64,000 bases of DNA from M3007 sp031373665 (GTDB lineage: Bacteria > Bacteroidota > Bacteroidia > Chitinophagales > Saprospiraceae), in the NCBI GenBank assembly GCA_031373665.1, contig JANMMZ010000005.1:114577-178576 (forward strand). Reading direction: 5' to 3'. Below, piece by piece: positions 8,986 to 17,700 of this stretch (its first letter is position 1; each line of letters begins with the position of its first letter). The notes under the pieces are model-generated. The model searched no databases, was not told where the DNA came from, and was given only the letters and a program-made list of their open reading frames with translations. Both the position numbers and the translations under genes were made by a program.

Positions 8986-10581
8986 ATGAATCAAAAGTTT
9001 ATTCTTACAACCCTTGCCATCCTTTATTTGAGCATCGGAGCCTCCGCACAAAGCGTTAATTGGGTCACTGATATTGCGCCTATCTTATACGAAAACTGTG
9101 CAAGTTGCCATCGAGATGGTGGATTAGGGCATTTTTCACTGATTGGGTATAATAATGCCTTTGCCAATCGTTTCGAAATACAAGAGGCCACTGAAAGTCG
9201 GCAAATGCCGCCTTGGAAAGCCGACCCTACCTATCGGCATTATGCCAAGGAAAACCTCCTAAGTGAAACAGAAATCCAAAAAATAAAAACTTGGGTGGAA
9301 ACGGATGCGTCTGCGGGCGACCTCAATTTGGCACCTCAAGATCCTGTGTTTTCCAACGACTCGGAGGTGGGCATGCCAGATCAAGTACTGTTGACTCCTA
9401 CTTATACAGTCACTGCTACCGACGATGAGTATCGCTGCTTTGTGATACCTAGCGGTATTAATCAGGTTTCTTTTTTGAGGGGTTTGGAGGCCATACCCGG
9501 CAATCACGAGGTAGTACACCACGTGTTGGTATATGAAGATACTACGGGGCAAGCGGCTATTTTAGACGCACAAACACCCAACGAACCGGGCTATGTTAAC
9601 TTTGGTGGGCCTGGCGTAAATGGGGCTCGATTGGTAGGTGCATGGGTACCTGGTGCACGCACTTTTTTAGTACCTGAGAATATGGGTATTAAACTCAATC
9701 CGGGTTCAGATTTGATCGTACAAATGCACTACCCCAAGGGTGTGACGGGTATGACTGATCAAACGAGGCTCAATTTATTCTTTACACCAACCAATCAGGG
9801 GATCCGCGAGATACGGCTCGCTCCTATCTTAAATCACTCTCCACTGGCACTCCAAAATGGACCTTTGGCTATTCCTGCCAATACAGAACGAACATTTATT
9901 GCAAAATTTAAGATCCCCAGCGCAGCATCTGTATTGTCAGTAGCACCACACATGCACTTGATTGGGCGGAAAATGCTCTGTTTTGCTGTAACGCTACAAA
10001 ACGATACGATTCCTTTGATCCGGATCAATGATTGGGATTTCAATTGGCAAGGCCCTTATTTCTTCCAGAAAATACAAAAAATTCCGGCACAAAGTACATT
10101 CTATGCTTATGCAGAATACGACAACACGGCCAATAACCCGTATCAGCCAAGTAACCCACCCCAAGACGTAGCATTGGGTGAAGCGACAACAGATGAAATG
10201 TTGTTGGTATATTTTGCCTTTATGGCTTATCAGTCAGGTGATGAGAATATTCTTTTGGATAGCACCTTGATTAACTCATCGGTAGAGGCAAGACCTGAAA
10301 ACTCATTGGCAGTTAACCTGAAAATTTTCCCGAATCCGGCATCAGAATACGTGGATGTTGAATTTGAAATGGCGACACCAGCTATCATTAACATGCGCAT
10401 AATAGACGCTCAAGGCCGAGTGGCACACCAATATGCTGAAAATCAGGATATTATGGAGGGTGCCTACCGCGCTAGAGTACCTGTAAAGCAACTGCCCCCC
10501 GGTATTTATCAGGTACAAATACAGGATAGCAGCGGAAAAACAACGTCAAATAAATTTGTGAAATTGGAGGCGGGAAAATAG
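8986..10581 (+). CDS. Secreted c-type haem / copper monooxygenase-like protein with T9SS sorting domain
   Basis: 531 aa with a signal peptide (MNQKFILTTLAILYLSIGASA). Next comes a haem-c-type motif ENCASCHRDGG at about residues 34-44 with downstream MPPW, as in small planctomycete-type cytochrome domains. The middle resembles the copper type II ascorbate-dependent monooxygenase fold: NHEVVHHVLVYE, VQMHYP and APHMHLIGRKM supply the expected His/Met ligands. The last ~80 residues (IFPNPASEYVDVEF to KFVKLEAGK) form a T9SS type A sorting domain, so it is exported by the Por system and probably surface-attached. Enzyme activity and substrate are not known. Start chosen from the promoter at 8932-8964 and the signal peptide. 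Confidence 0.85.
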   Translation: MNQKFILTTLAILYLSIGASAQSVNWVTDIAPILYENCASCHRDGGLGHFSLIGYNNAFANRFEIQEATESRQMPPWKADPTYRHYAKENLLSETEIQKIKTWVETDASAGDLNLAPQDPVFSNDSEVGMPDQVLLTPTYTVTATDDEYRCFVIPSGINQVSFLRGLEAIPGNHEVVHHVLVYEDTTGQAAILDAQTPNEPGYVNFGGPGVNGARLVGAWVPGARTFLVPENMGIKLNPGSDLIVQMHYPKGVTGMTDQTRLNLFFTPTNQGIREIRLAPILNHSPLALQNGPLAIPANTERTFIAKFKIPSAASVLSVAPHMHLIGRKMLCFAVTLQNDTIPLIRINDWDFNWQGPYFFQKIQKIPAQSTFYAYAEYDNTANNPYQPSNPPQDVALGEATTDEMLLVYFAFMAYQSGDENILLDSTLINSSVEARPENSLAVNLKIFPNPASEYVDVEFEMATPAIINMRIIDAQGRVAHQYAENQDIMEGAYRARVPVKQLPPGIYQVQIQDSSGKTTSNKFVKLEAGK

Positions 10582-10611
10582 GCACAAAGGGGACAAAGAA
10601 GGGTTAAACAC

Positions 10612-10670
10612 AAAGAGACAATGAAGACTAAGATGTTAAGCATCAAATTTTAGTGTTCATTGTCCCTTTT
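10612..10670. terminator. Imperfect hairpin between convergent genes
   Basis: AAAGAGACAATGAA pairs with TTCATTGTCCCTTT across ~30 further partly paired bases (10612-10635 with 10641-10669), with T-rich flanks. It separates the T9SS protein gene from convergent smpB, whose stop is at 10722. Confidence 0.6.
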
Positions 10671-10721
10671 GTTTTCTTTAAACTAACTTTATGTTGGCAC
10701 GAAGGTATGTTTACACACTCC

Positions 10722-11198
10722 TTATCGTACATTGTATGCCTTATTGACCCGATCTATGGTACGTTTGTCTTCGCGGGCTTTGATAGTATCGCGTTTGTCA
10801 TAGGTCTTTTTACCACGAGCCAACTCGATGGTGAGTTTGGCTAGACCGCGATCGCTGATAAATATCTTATAGGGTATTATGGTAGAGCCCTTTTCTCGGA
10901 GTCCGCGTTCTAATTTTCGCAATTCTGGACGGCGCAGCAATAGTTTACGGCTGCGGCGCGGCAGGTGGTTGGAATCGGTGCCATATTCATACGGTGCTAT
11001 GAACATATTGCGCACCCACAGGTCTCCATGTTCAAAAATGCAGTATGCATCAGAGAGGTTGGCATTACCTGACCGAATGCTTTTGATCTCTGACCCAGTC
11101 AACATCATACCTGCACTGTACTCTTGGTCAAAGGAGTACTCGAATGCCGCTTTGCGGTTGACAATTTCTATCTTTTGCTTTTTCTTCTCTTTTGCCAT
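10722..11198 (-). CDS. smpB: SsrA-binding protein SmpB
   Basis: 158 aa, the usual length. It binds tmRNA and brings it to stalled ribosomes for trans-translation. Diagnostic stretches: IVNRKAAFEYSFDQEYSAGM, LTGSEIKSIRSGNANLSDAY, then PYKIFISDRGLAKLTIELAR and the basic tail GKKTYDKRDTIKAREDKR. The C-terminal tail ends VNKAYNVR. It appears to have its own promoter (11218-11246) between pgeF and smpB. No tmRNA gene was seen in this window. Confidence 0.96.
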   Translation of the reverse strand: MAKEKKKQKIEIVNRKAAFEYSFDQEYSAGMMLTGSEIKSIRSGNANLSDAYCIFEHGDLWVRNMFIAPYEYGTDSNHLPRRSRKLLLRRPELRKLERGLREKGSTIIPYKIFISDRGLAKLTIELARGKKTYDKRDTIKAREDKRTIDRVNKAYNVR

Positions 11199-11217
11199 GA
11201 CTTTCTAAAAAGGGTTG

Positions 11218-11246
11218 CAAATGTATGATCTTTACTGCGATTTCAA
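11218..11246 (-). promoter_or_regulatory. Promoter of smpB
   Basis: Minus-strand TTG, 18 bases, then TACATTTG (plus 11218-11225). The transcript start would lie about 12 bases before the ATG at 11198. Confidence 0.6.
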
Positions 11247-11255
11247 GGTATTTTT

Positions 11256-11993
11256 TTAAAGTAACCCAATCACAGCCATCATCCGCCCAGTGATACCCCC
11301 TTCTTTTCGGTGTGAAAAGTAAAGGTCGTTGTTTAATACCGTAGAGTATGGCGATTTTTCGATCTGTTGGGCGGGTATCCCAAAATCTAGGCATTGCTGT
11401 TCATTAGCCCGCTTTAGGTCAATGAGTGCTTTGCCAGTGCTGGGATCATAACGCTTGAAATCGTCAGAAAATTCCGCTGCTACTTCCGCCCCTACTTCAA
11501 AAGAGCATTCATCTATACAAGTACCTATAAAAACAAAGCAATCTTCACCACAAGTACCATATAGATCTTGCATTTTTAAGAGCGTTTTTGATACAATAGA
11601 ACCCACTGTGCCGCGCCAGCCCGCATGGATAGCCGCCATGGCCTTTTGGTTGGCATCATATACAAGGATTGGGGTGCAATCTGCTATAGATACCGCCAAT
11701 AACAGCCCCCGCTGTCGGCTAATGATAGCATCAAACCCCTCCGCAGTTCCAGCACTATTAGCCACCCGCACTTGATCGCCATGTACTTGCCTTGAAAAGG
11801 CCATTTGATCGGGCATTAAGCCCAGTGCTGCGCAAAACCGCCTGCGGTTTTCCAATATATTGGCGGGATCATCATCCGTGCTTTTACCAAGGTTTAAAGA
11901 ATGGTAAGGAATCGGACTGACACCGCCTTGGCGCGTACTCTCAGCAGCGACCAATGCGGGAAATGCCTTGAAAATACTTGGGCAGAAATACAT
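11256..11993 (-). CDS. pgeF: Peptidoglycan editing factor PgeF / YfiH multicopper-like purine enzyme family
   Basis: 245 aa, normal for the family. The three metal ligands are visible: His in SRQVHGDQV, Cys in SIADCTPILVYD and His in AIHAGWRGTVGSI. GTCIDECSFEVGAEVAAEF completes the signature. Family members are reported to act on adenosine/inosine (deaminase and phosphorolytic activity) and, in E. coli, to edit the UDP-MurNAc-peptide pool; which applies here is not shown. It begins 11 bases after the M28 peptidase stop (12005), so the two form an operon. Confidence 0.9.
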   Translation of the reverse strand: MYFCPSIFKAFPALVAAESTRQGGVSPIPYHSLNLGKSTDDDPANILENRRRFCAALGLMPDQMAFSRQVHGDQVRVANSAGTAEGFDAIISRQRGLLLAVSIADCTPILVYDANQKAMAAIHAGWRGTVGSIVSKTLLKMQDLYGTCGEDCFVFIGTCIDECSFEVGAEVAAEFSDDFKRYDPSTGKALIDLKRANEQQCLDFGIPAQQIEKSPYSTVLNNDLYFSHRKEGGITGRMMAVIGLL

Positions 11994-12004
11994 GAGTAGT
12001 TACT

Positions 12005-13432
12005 TTATAATCCGTATTTATCCATCAAATAAACCAAAGCCGCCATACTTGCAGCACCAAGTTCAAGTTCCCGCTTATTCACTTTATCAAAAGTATCATC
12101 GGCTGTATGGTGATAATCAAAATAACGTTGTGAATCGGGTGAATAGCCTGTCAATAGTCCCTTCATCCCTTTGAGCGGGCTAATATCTGCGCCCGAACCA
12201 CCTTTTGTGAACTCCATCCCGTAAGGTTTAAAAAGGGATTCATAAGCCGCTATTTTTTCAAAAAAACGGGCAAATACACTGGCATCGCCGTCAAATGTAA
12301 AGCCACGCGGGGTGAATCCGCCGGCATCCGACTCAATGGAACACAGTGGATACTCGCCTTTGCGTTGCGATTCTCGGGCGTATTCTTGGCCACCGCGTAG
12401 GCCGTTTTCTTCATTCATAAACAATACACAACGGATGGTATGGCGAGGTTTGTAGTTGAGTGATTTCAATAGACGCAGTACATCCATGCTTTGTACCACA
12501 CCAGCACCATCATCATGTGCGCCATGCCCTACATCCCAACTATCCAAGTGTCCACCCACTAAAATGACACTGCTAGGCTTTTCGCTGCCGCGTATTTCAC
12601 CAATCACATTGTAAGATTGCACGTCGGGTAATGTTTTACAATTCATGCGCAATACAACACTGGCTTTGCCCTCTTCTTTGAGTACTTTGTGTAGTTTTTC
12701 GGCAGCCAAGGTGCTGATAGCAGCGCCAGGGATCAGTGTAAACGTGGAGTCGTATCGCATGGTACCTGTGTGCGGAAAATCATCCATACGTAGGCTCATA
12801 CTCCGTACCAGCACGGCTACTGCTCCATATTTGGCGGCCCTTGATGCTCCACCTACCCTTTGATCTACGGCGGCTCCGTAAGCCTCAAAAGTACGGATAC
12901 GGGTTGGATCCATGGGGCGGTTATAAAACACGATTTTGCCTTTGATTCCGGCCTCTCCCAACTGTTCCAATTGATCCCAAGCGGTTACTTCTACTACATC
13001 GGCAGTAATGCCCTCTAAGGGTGTGGATACTGAGCCGCCCAATGCCAAAGCAGCCAATGGCAGATAAGAGCCTTGTTTAGAACCGATGATCCGTAGTTGT
13101 TCAGCCTCTCCACGTACCCAATGCGGTACCATGCAAGGTTGTAGCCATACAGAGTCTAATCTCATAGTATCAAGCATAGAGCGAGTCCATTTGACTGCTT
13201 TGGCAGCACCTTCACTACCACTAAGGCGATGACCTACCCGTAACGATAGATACTCTAACCAAGCGTGACAACGACCATCGGTCAGTGTCTTATCAAAAAT
13301 CGCGTCCATAAACTTAGAATCCGTTTCGCGTTCTGTTGTCTGAGCATTCAAATCTATACTTAGTGTAAAGACAGACAAAAGGGTAAGGATCTTAATATTT
13401 AAAATAAACTGTTGCAACAAGTAATTCTCCAT
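12005..13432 (-). CDS. Secreted M28 family metallopeptidase (carboxypeptidase Q-like)
   Basis: 475 aa with a signal peptide ending near SIDLNAQ. A PA-type insert (about 130-230, VVEVTAWDQLEQLGEAGIKG) precedes the M28 catalytic domain. Di-zinc ligands and catalytic acids: GGHLDSWDVGHGAHDDGAG (His, Asp), LFMNEENGLRGGQEYA (the EE pair), ESDAGGFTP (Asp) and FDYHHTADDTFDKV (His). It cleaves peptides in the periplasm. pgeF follows after 11 bases. A CAAATTTA (minus TAAATTTG) box at 13447-13454 may be its -7 element. Confidence 0.93.
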   Translation of the reverse strand: MENYLLQQFILNIKILTLLSVFTLSIDLNAQTTERETDSKFMDAIFDKTLTDGRCHAWLEYLSLRVGHRLSGSEGAAKAVKWTRSMLDTMRLDSVWLQPCMVPHWVRGEAEQLRIIGSKQGSYLPLAALALGGSVSTPLEGITADVVEVTAWDQLEQLGEAGIKGKIVFYNRPMDPTRIRTFEAYGAAVDQRVGGASRAAKYGAVAVLVRSMSLRMDDFPHTGTMRYDSTFTLIPGAAISTLAAEKLHKVLKEEGKASVVLRMNCKTLPDVQSYNVIGEIRGSEKPSSVILVGGHLDSWDVGHGAHDDGAGVVQSMDVLRLLKSLNYKPRHTIRCVLFMNEENGLRGGQEYARESQRKGEYPLCSIESDAGGFTPRGFTFDGDASVFARFFEKIAAYESLFKPYGMEFTKGGSGADISPLKGMKGLLTGYSPDSQRYFDYHHTADDTFDKVNKRELELGAASMAALVYLMDKYGL

Positions 13433-13557
13433 TTTATATAATTTATCAAATTTAATTCTTAAAATGTTCTCATATTAGGTTAATTTAGGTATATTGTTCT
13501 TTGATTATGTGTTTTAACAAAATGTATCGAATTGATTTTTATTAATAATTAATGCTC

Positions 13558-13589
13558 CATGAGAAAAAAAATAATTTTTTTTTCTCATG
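13558..13589. terminator. 14-bp A/T-rich palindrome, bidirectional terminator-like
   Basis: CATGAGAAAAAAAA pairs perfectly with TTTTTTTTCTCATG around a TAAT loop. It lies just upstream of a promoter and small transcript candidate, and upstream of the divergent M28 peptidase gene, so it could stop transcription from outside in either direction. Confidence 0.6.
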
Positions 13590-13592
13590 TTC

Positions 13593-13624
13593 TTGTATAT
13601 TTTACACAAAGTGTATTATCTTTG
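13593..13624 (+). promoter_or_regulatory. Promoter of the candidate small RNA
   Basis: TTG (13593-13595), 21 bases, TATCTTTG (13617-13624): both boxes fit the Bacteroidota consensus. Predicted transcript start is about 13631. Confidence 0.65.
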
Positions 13625-13630
13625 CAACAG

Positions 13631-13713
13631 AAAGCGATGTAAGCATAAAGATAATTTGGTTTTATTTGGTTAGGGCTGAGGTAGTGCTGTGGTGGCACTG
13701 CCTCATTTTTTTT
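13631..13713 (+). ncRNA. Candidate ~83-nt small RNA or VWA-gene leader attenuator
   Basis: A good promoter (13593-13624) is followed by only ~80 bases before a textbook terminator: TGAGGTAGTGC (13677-13687) pairs with GCACTGCCTCA (13695-13705) with one U.G pair, then eight T residues (13706-13713). No open reading frame of note lies within. The VWA gene begins 73 bases later without an evident promoter of its own, so this may instead be an attenuated leader. I do not recognise an RNA family. Confidence 0.5.
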
Positions 13714-13786
13714 GCCTTAATTCACGACAGTTTTCCGACCTTTCCGGCAAAATTTTGACACTGTTCTTAATCTATTCTAGTGTACT

Positions 13787-14782
13787 ATGTCCTTTGCTCA
13801 ACCGTTCTGGCTTTCATTATTCACCGTTTTTCTTTTTTTCTTTGTTTACCGTCGCAAAATAGTGGCGCAAGGTAAACAAAATCTACCGATCCGGTTTAGT
13901 GTAGTGCTTCAAAAAGCAGATACATTGAATTGGCGCACCCAATTGAAGCCTTGGTTGCCTTGGCTTCGATGGTTGGCTATTGGATCGCTTATCATCGCTA
14001 TGGCTAGGCCACAGCGGAAATGGCAGGAAGAAAAGATCAATGCGGATGCCATTGACATTATGATGGCCATGGATATTTCACCCAGTATGCTTAGCCGTGA
14101 TTTTGATCCCGACCGATTGGCAGTTGCTAAAAAAGTAGCCATAGACTTTGTTCAGAAACGCCCCTACGATCGTATAGGATTGGCAGCGTTTTCGGCAGAA
14201 GCCTTCACGCAATGTCCCCTCACTACCGACCGAAAAGTAATGGAAAGTTATATCAAGGAATTGAGCATAGGCAGGCTTGAAGACGGCACTGCTATTGGTA
14301 TGGGCTTGGCTACAGCGATCAATCGCCTTAAAGACAGCCCTTCTAAAAGTAAAATAGTGATCCTGCTCACCGATGGAGAAAACAATGCTGGTTATATAGA
14401 CCCGATGAAAGCCGCTGAAATAGCGAAAAGCCTCTCGGTAAAAGTCTATACTGTTGGGATCGGCACTGACGGGGTAGTCATGTCGCCTGCATCCCGCAAT
14501 AATGATGGATCTTACATTTTCGCACCTCGATATACGTCGTTCAATACAGCGTTATTGGAGCAAATAGCCGACTTGACAGAAGGCAAATTTTATCGCGCTT
14601 ACTCGGAAGATGACTTGACTGGTATTTACGCTGAAATTGATCGCCTAGAAAAAACGAAGGTGGAGGTCACGACCATTAGGCGGACAACCGATTATTTTCA
14701 ATGGTTTATAGGCATAGCCGCCGTACTGCTTTTGTTTGAAGTGTTATTGCAGTGGGGTTTGTTGAGATCGGTCAATATGTGA
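13787..14782 (+). CDS. VWA-domain membrane protein, BatA-like
   Basis: 331 aa. Membrane helices at about 5-20, 58-74 and 305-325 flank a periplasmic von Willebrand A domain. The MIDAS metal site is complete: DISPSM (Asp96), a Thr in LEDGTAIGMGLA, and LLTDGENNAG. This is the architecture of Bacteroides aerotolerance (Bat) proteins of the MoxR-associated cluster, but no MoxR ATPase, DUF58 or batB partner is adjacent; here it stands alone between a candidate small RNA and the convergent tonB. Role: probably envelope stress or complex assembly (inference). Confidence 0.85.
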   Translation: MSFAQPFWLSLFTVFLFFFVYRRKIVAQGKQNLPIRFSVVLQKADTLNWRTQLKPWLPWLRWLAIGSLIIAMARPQRKWQEEKINADAIDIMMAMDISPSMLSRDFDPDRLAVAKKVAIDFVQKRPYDRIGLAAFSAEAFTQCPLTTDRKVMESYIKELSIGRLEDGTAIGMGLATAINRLKDSPSKSKIVILLTDGENNAGYIDPMKAAEIAKSLSVKVYTVGIGTDGVVMSPASRNNDGSYIFAPRYTSFNTALLEQIADLTEGKFYRAYSEDDLTGIYAEIDRLEKTKVEVTTIRRTTDYFQWFIGIAAVLLLFEVLLQWGLLRSVNM

Positions 14783-14797
14783 GGGATGGCGCAGCCT

Positions 14798-15277
14798 TTA
14801 GCCTATAGTAATAGTATAACTAAAAGTAGTTGCCTGAGGCGTGGACTCGATGGTCGGCTCAATATTTGAAGGCTCCGAAGGGACAATTGTATAGGCGTAT
14901 TGTGGTTGCCCTAGCACTGGAATTGCTGGGATTTGAGCAACTGGAGCAACACCCTTTTTGAATTGAATTCTGACTTTTTGATGGAAGATCACATGGAGTC
15001 CACGGGTTTGGGGCACATCAAATTTGAACATTTTGGCAATGCGGCATGCCTCCTCATCGCAGCCATGACCAACGCTTTTTAGTACCCGCGTAGCAGTTAC
15101 ATTCCCTTTGTAATCAATATCATACTCTACTAAAACAGTTCCCTCTACATTGGCAGCCAAGGCTAGTGTTGGGTATTTCAGATGGGAGTATATAAACTGA
15201 TTCATGGCCTTTGGGCCACCGGGATATTCGGGTTGGTGTACAAATTTTAATTTCTTTTTATCTTTGTTGTGCTGCAC
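14798..15277 (-). CDS. TonB C-terminal domain protein (3' part of a split tonB)
   Basis: Up to 159 aa from a GTG codon. The TonB_C fold is visible: QPEYPGGPKAMNQFIYSHLK, YPTLALAANVEGTVLVEYDI, then GNVTATRVLKSVGHGCDEEA and VRIQFKKG at about residue 110; a ~50-residue Pro/Thr-rich tail follows, unusual after the domain. This part has no membrane anchor. Reading upstream in the same frame crosses seven codons, a TAG at 15299-15301, then a 52-codon frame encoding a TonB-like anchor. If translated alone from the GTG it would be cytoplasmic and could not energise an outer-membrane receptor. Likely a pseudogene pair, a readthrough product, or a sequencing error. Confidence 0.7.
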   Translation of the reverse strand: MQHNKDKKKLKFVHQPEYPGGPKAMNQFIYSHLKYPTLALAANVEGTVLVEYDIDYKGNVTATRVLKSVGHGCDEEACRIAKMFKFDVPQTRGLHVIFHQKVRIQFKKGVAPVAQIPAIPVLGQPQYAYTIVPSEPSNIEPTIESTPQATTFSYTITIG

Positions 15278-15298
15278 AAGTATCGTTTTTCTTGAAAA

Positions 15299-15457
15299 CT
15301 AAGGTCTGTTCAGTTCTACCGTTGGTTGTTTCGTTTTTTGCATAATTTCAGTAGGTGCTGTGGCATAGTGGTAAAGTGCTACACCCATCGCTAGATGGAG
15401 CGCAATGGTCAATACAACGATGTGAAACCGGGGTTTATTGGCTACTTTATGTGACAT
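15299..15457 (-). CDS. TonB N-terminal membrane anchor (5' part of a split tonB)
   Basis: 52 aa: basic N-terminus (MSHKVANKPRF) followed by a single membrane helix, HIVVLTIALHLAMGVALYHY, then APTEIMQKTKQPTVELNRP and TAG. A His within the helix is typical of TonB anchors, where it couples to ExbBD (established for TonB). The frame is identical to that of the TonB C-domain 21 bases further on, so one amber codon separates anchor and domain. It is too short to act alone. Confidence 0.65.
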   Translation of the reverse strand: MSHKVANKPRFHIVVLTIALHLAMGVALYHYATAPTEIMQKTKQPTVELNRP

Positions 15458-15537
15458 AATAAATCGATTTTGGTTGATTAAAAATATTACTATGTTCTAT
15501 ACCCTGCAATTATAATACCAAAAAATGTGAATGAATT

Positions 15538-17382
15538 CTACAGCAGTGCAAATTGCCGCCACTGAATCCCCTTATTGGTATGGCATTGTATGAGGTAAAT
15601 ACCCTTGGGAAGGTGGGGGCTCAAAGTGATGACTCCACTGGAATAATTGAATTCGCTCGACGATAATTGCTGTCCTGACAAGTGCCAAATATCTAAGGAT
15701 TGGATACTCACATCACCATCTGGAAATGAAAGATAAAGGGTGCCTGTACTTGGATTTGGGTATAGATTTACTGGAATTGTAGGGTTTTCGGTCGTTTCTC
15801 CTACTTGTACCGCTACTTCATCTGCCAATGAATAATAGCGGTCGCCAGTACTATTTAAATATGAAATATCATCGGCACTCAAGCGCAATCGGTACAGCCC
15901 TTTTTCACTAAATAAAACACCCGTCTGGAGGCTATTCGGTGCTGAAAACTGTACCAGACCTGGTCCCGATATTTTTTCCCAACGAAGGCTTAAATCTGTC
16001 CGACCCTGACCATTCACCAGTATTTTCCCGATCAACTGCCCTTCTTTATTGTCAAAATACAATTGTTGGCCACCAGCATTGATCTCATAACCGAGTGGTC
16101 GTTCGCCCCAAGGCCAAGGCGGCGTTTGCATGGCCTTGAGATGAGTCCTAAAAAAAGCAAACAACCCATTGGGATGCGAAGGATTAGTGAACTCTTCTGG
16201 ATTGGGATAGTGCCCATTTTTCAATAGATGCAAAAGGCATTTTTGCCCTTGTAAGGCGTTGAAGGCCGCAAATACGGTGGCTGGTGGACAAACATCATCT
16301 TGATAGCCGATCACGGTCAGCGAATGCCCCTTGAAGCGGCGGGCGGCATAGGTGGCATCGTAGTATTTCACGGCACGGAGCAATTGTTCTTTGTCAGAAA
16401 CGCTCGAAAAATCAAGGTAGTAAGGAAACCCTGCTGGTTTCTCATATTTGAGCGCAGCATGATCATTCATAGCAGCAAATACGGTGGCCAGCACCGAAAT
16501 ACGGTCGTCCACCCCAGCACTCATCAAACTCAACCCACCGCCTTGGCTGACTCCCATAACACCCACCTCGCGATTGTAATCGCTGCGGGTTTCTAAATAG
16601 TCAACACAACGGACGACGCTCAGTATGGCGTATTTGTAGTAGTTGGTTTCAGGCAGCATCAATCCCTGTGAGAGGTAATCATTGGGCCCGGATTGGTCCG
16701 GGTCATTGCTGTGTATATTGAGTGATATCACTATGGCTCCGCCTTGCTGAGCCAATTGTTCGGAGGGGCGTACAATCCCACTTGAAAAGCCGAAAGCGGG
16801 CAGTTCGATAATGGCAGGAAATACCCCTGATCCTTTGGGCACACAAATATAACCGTATGCCCGCCGAAAATCTGGGAGAGCCATACTTATTTTGTAGGTA
16901 TTGCAATAATCGGTGCTGCTTTGCAAGTACAACTGTATATCTGGGGCTATTTGGCGTAGGGCTGATTTTTGCGCTGCCCAGAAAGTATCAAAATCGGTAG
17001 GTTCACTTTCAGATGGCTTGATTTGGTAGGGTTGGTAGGCTGCAAAAACCTGTGCCGTAGCCCCACCTACCAGCACGATGCAGCGCAACACGCAGGGAAT
17101 ATCAGGTTGATACTGAAAATTTGCTTGGCCATTGGTAACAGGAGCCCGGAGTGTTTTCAGTACCTTGGCGTTGGGTTTGCCTGCATATGAAATGATAGCA
17201 GTGACAGAATCAGTCCAAGCACCACTTACCTCAAATACAAGGGCTTTGTTTTGGCGTTGCATGGCCAGAGGATCGGCTGTTTTTACGGTTAATTGTGCTA
17301 GGAGATCAAATCTGCATAAAAAAATACAGGATAGACATAGTAGAAATCGGGGAGTAATGGAATAAAATAAATGAAAGAACAT
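15538..17382 (-). CDS. Secreted acetyl-xylan-esterase-like hydrolase with T9SS sorting domain
   Basis: 614 aa with a signal peptide (FLLCLSCIFLCRFDLLAQ). An N-terminal beta domain (about 30-125) precedes an AXE1/cephalosporin-C deacetylase-like alpha/beta hydrolase at about 130-425: nucleophile Ser in GVMGVSQGGGLSL, acid Asp in GYQDDVCPP, His in KNGHYPNPEE. A further beta region at 430-530 leads to a T9SS type A sorting domain (LYPNPSTGTLYLSFPDGD to the end). Likely deacetylates polysaccharides outside the cell; the substrate is not determined. It is followed on the other strand by the amber-split tonB region. Confidence 0.88.
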   Translation of the reverse strand: MFFHLFYSITPRFLLCLSCIFLCRFDLLAQLTVKTADPLAMQRQNKALVFEVSGAWTDSVTAIISYAGKPNAKVLKTLRAPVTNGQANFQYQPDIPCVLRCIVLVGGATAQVFAAYQPYQIKPSESEPTDFDTFWAAQKSALRQIAPDIQLYLQSSTDYCNTYKISMALPDFRRAYGYICVPKGSGVFPAIIELPAFGFSSGIVRPSEQLAQQGGAIVISLNIHSNDPDQSGPNDYLSQGLMLPETNYYKYAILSVVRCVDYLETRSDYNREVGVMGVSQGGGLSLMSAGVDDRISVLATVFAAMNDHAALKYEKPAGFPYYLDFSSVSDKEQLLRAVKYYDATYAARRFKGHSLTVIGYQDDVCPPATVFAAFNALQGQKCLLHLLKNGHYPNPEEFTNPSHPNGLFAFFRTHLKAMQTPPWPWGERPLGYEINAGGQQLYFDNKEGQLIGKILVNGQGRTDLSLRWEKISGPGLVQFSAPNSLQTGVLFSEKGLYRLRLSADDISYLNSTGDRYYSLADEVAVQVGETTENPTIPVNLYPNPSTGTLYLSFPDGDVSIQSLDIWHLSGQQLSSSEFNYSSGVITLSPHLPKGIYLIQCHTNKGIQWRQFALL

Positions 17383-17700
17383 CGGTGGCGGTAAGTAGTG
17401 AATGATTAAGATTAAAAAAATAAAAACGAAAATACATTAAAAAAATTATTTATTTAATTTTATTTAACTTATTTAGAATTTATGAATAGTCCGTAAGGAC
17501 AAACTACTATAACAACCAGACTCCTTACAAATATCTTAAATTTAAGTATTCATAAAGAGGGCTTGTACCGCACACATAAAGCACATTCTTTCCACTTTTA
17601 TCTTATTAAGAGGCAACTTGATCGAATATTTTAGACTCAATATACGATAGGTACGCTTCTTTGCGTCCATTAGTAATTCACATCACTACATCACAATTTT
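17383..17700. other. 318-bp intergenic region between divergent genes
   Basis: Strongly AT-rich, with a small hairpin GTCC-GTAA-GGAC near 17489. It must hold the promoters of the divergent esterase (minus) and LolA-like (plus) genes, but I see no box pair that meets the consensus. Nothing else recognised. Confidence 0.5.
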
